Assembly (NCBI GenBank): GCA_900550315.1
Contig: URRK01000081.1
Coordinates: 1 to 7,434, forward strand
Source of the DNA: an uncultured Oscillospiraceae bacterium
GTDB taxonomy: Bacteria; Bacillota; Clostridia; Oscillospirales; Acutalibacteraceae
Length of the DNA stretch: 7,434 nucleotides
Reading direction: 5' to 3'
The position numbers were made by a program, and so were the translations under genes. Below the pieces are notes generated by a model. The model saw nothing but the letters and a program-made list of their open reading frames with translations, made no database searches and had not been told where the DNA came from. How positions within the stretch are numbered: position 1 is the stretch's first letter; each line of letters opens with the position of its first letter. This document shows, in pieces, positions 6,653-7,434 of this stretch.

Positions 6653-7364
6653 CTGCAATACTAACCGATTTAACCGTACCGAGACCTTAATTGGCTCCGC
6701 CGCTTTAAAGCGGCTTGCCCAAAAACGGGTTTGCATTTTTGGGGTGGGGGGCGTTGGCTCCTTTGCGGCCGAGGCCATTGCCCGCGCCGGCGTTAGAAGA
6801 ATTGATTTATTTGACCGTGATGTTGTAGACATTACAAATATAAACCGGCAGTTGATTGCCCTGCAAAGCACGGTGGGCTGCCCTAAGGCGCAGGTTATGC
6901 GGGAGCGCATTTTGCAAATTAACCCGTTGGCCGAGGTAGAGGCAAACCAGGTTTTTGTAACGCCGCAGTGGGTGCAAAGCACCGATTTTACAAGGTACGA
7001 TTATGTAATAGACGCGATTGATAATATTACCGCAAAGCTAAGCCTTTGCGAGGCGGCCCGGGCGCAGGGGGTGCCAATTATTTCGGCCATGGGTGCCGGC
7101 AACCGGTTGGACCCAACGGCCTTTCGGGTGGCCGATATTAGCCAAACGCACGGCTGCCGTTTGGCCCGCATTATGCGCCGGGAGCTAAAAAAACGCGGCG
7201 TAACCGGGGTTTTAACGGTTTTTTCGCCAGAGGAGCCGGTAAAAACAAACGCCGAGTTTCAAAACGGGCGGCCGCTGCCGGCCAGCATTTCTTATGTGCC
7301 GTCGGTAGCCGGGCTAATTTTGGCCGGCCGGGTGATTGCCGAATTGGCCGGGCTGCCCGTTTAA
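6642..7364 (+). CDS. tcdA: tRNA threonylcarbamoyladenosine dehydratase (ThiF/E1-like)
   Basis: ATP-dependent enzyme of the MoeB/ThiF/E1 superfamily that activates the t6A37 carboxylate and cyclises it to ct6A. It is 240 aa, near the family norm of about 250-270. The opening RFNRTETLIG is typical of TcdA. The nucleotide-binding loop is GVGGVG (34-39), followed by DLFDRD (55-60) and TNINRQ (65-70). D124 and D127 in DAIDN match the superfamily Mg-ATP aspartates. DPTAFRVADISQTHGCRLAR and MRRELKKRG are the blocks that separate TcdA from MoeB and ThiF, and the end SISYVPSVAGLILAG is also characteristic. No CxxC zinc motifs of the MoeB type are seen. In E. coli the partner system is CsdA-CsdE, which is not visible here. 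The ATG lies inside the kinase gene, with AGGT (6630-6633) eight bases upstream. Confidence 0.93.
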   Translation: MENSCNTNRFNRTETLIGSAALKRLAQKRVCIFGVGGVGSFAAEAIARAGVRRIDLFDRDVVDITNINRQLIALQSTVGCPKAQVMRERILQINPLAEVEANQVFVTPQWVQSTDFTRYDYVIDAIDNITAKLSLCEAARAQGVPIISAMGAGNRLDPTAFRVADISQTHGCRLARIMRRELKKRGVTGVLTVFSPEEPVKTNAEFQNGRPLPASISYVPSVAGLILAGRVIAELAGLPV

Positions 7365-7410
7365 AATTGCCCCTGCTTAAATTTGCCCGTTTAAAACCGC
7401 CCGCTTAAAA
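7355..7410 (+). repeat. Short degenerate tandem repeat of GCCCGTTTAAAA type
   Basis: Four related units follow one another: GCCCGTTTAAAA (7355-7366), the looser GCCCCTGCTTAAA (7369-7381), GCCCGTTTAAAA again (7385-7396) and GCCCGCTTAAAA (7399-7410). Start-to-start spacing is 14, 16 and 14 bases. The first unit overlaps the last codons of tcdA (CCC GTT TAA). The last two units build the left arm and loop of the terminal hairpin. It may be a slippage product or several decayed terminator arms; it is too short and irregular to be a CRISPR. Confidence 0.6.
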
Positions 7411-7425
7411 CGGGCGGTTTTAAAC
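7389..7425 (+). terminator. Hairpin after tcdA, possible intrinsic terminator
   Basis: The arms 7389-7403 and 7411-7425 are perfect 15-bp inverted complements around a seven-base loop (CTTAAAA). The core CCGCCCG/CGGGCGG is flanked by AAAA on the left and TTTT on the right, the layout of an intrinsic and possibly bidirectional terminator, 25 bases after the tcdA stop. The T-tract is only four bases and is fully paired. The right arm ends exactly where adapter-like sequence begins, so part of the arm could be a fold-back artefact rather than genome. Confidence 0.6.
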
Positions 7426-7434
7426 AGATCGGAA
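7426..7434. other. Probable residual Illumina adapter at the contig end
   Basis: The last nine bases read AGATCGGAA, identical to the first nine bases of the common TruSeq-type adapter. Position at the extreme end makes untrimmed adapter much more likely than genome. These bases should not be used for annotation or for joining contigs. Confidence 0.8.

Noticed and set aside
6374..6982. 202-codon open frame on the minus strand across the end of the B6 kinase gene and the start of tcdA.
   Set aside because: It is antisense to two well-conserved genes, has no recognisable domain, and is explained by GC-biased codons of the real genes.
7355..7410. CRISPR-like repeats.
   Set aside because: Units are about 12 bases, degenerate, and separated by only two to four bases, so there are no spacers.

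Overview
The window looks like an ordinary chromosomal housekeeping segment from a low-to-mid GC member of the Bacillota, most likely class Clostridia. The basis is AGGAGG-type ribosome binding sites, a bacterial-type GAPDH, a family A DNA polymerase I with a ruined proofreading domain, a Clostridia-style pyridoxamine kinase, and tight ATGA gene overlaps. This assignment is inferred from family resemblance; no rRNA or other taxonomic marker is present. Both ends look like assembly ends, and the right end appears to carry nine bases of Illumina adapter.

Layout: (1) Positions 1-819, minus strand: 5' part of gap (glyceraldehyde-3-phosphate dehydrogenase), running off the left edge. The last ~14 codons before the edge do not look like GAPDH. 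(2) Positions 820-1191: divergent intergenic region with one promoter facing gap and one near-consensus promoter facing polA. (3) Positions 1192-5607, plus strand: a compact run of polA, a low-molecular-weight (probably protein-arginine) phosphatase, rimI and tsaD. Its junctions are a 5-bp gap and two 4-bp ATGA overlaps, so it probably forms one transcript. (4) Positions 5608-5800: spacer with no convincing terminator or promoter. (5) Positions 5801-7364, plus strand: a pyridoxamine/pyridoxal kinase gene overlapping tcdA by 11 bp. (6) Positions 7355-7425: short degenerate repeats ending in a hairpin that resembles a terminator, directly followed by adapter-like sequence.

How the genes relate: TsaD makes the t6A37 modification on ANN-decoding tRNAs, and TcdA dehydrates t6A to cyclic ct6A, so two consecutive steps of one tRNA modification pathway sit about 1 kb apart. 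RimI acetylates the N-terminus of ribosomal protein S18 and commonly neighbours tsaD. The usual partners tsaB and tsaE are not in the window. The vitamin B6 kinase may supply PLP, which the cysteine desulfurase partner of TcdA in E. coli requires; that link is speculation. I found no mobile element, CRISPR array, defence system, tRNA or rRNA, and nothing that amounts to a new biological system. The most useful observations concern contig-end integrity and the t6A/ct6A clustering.
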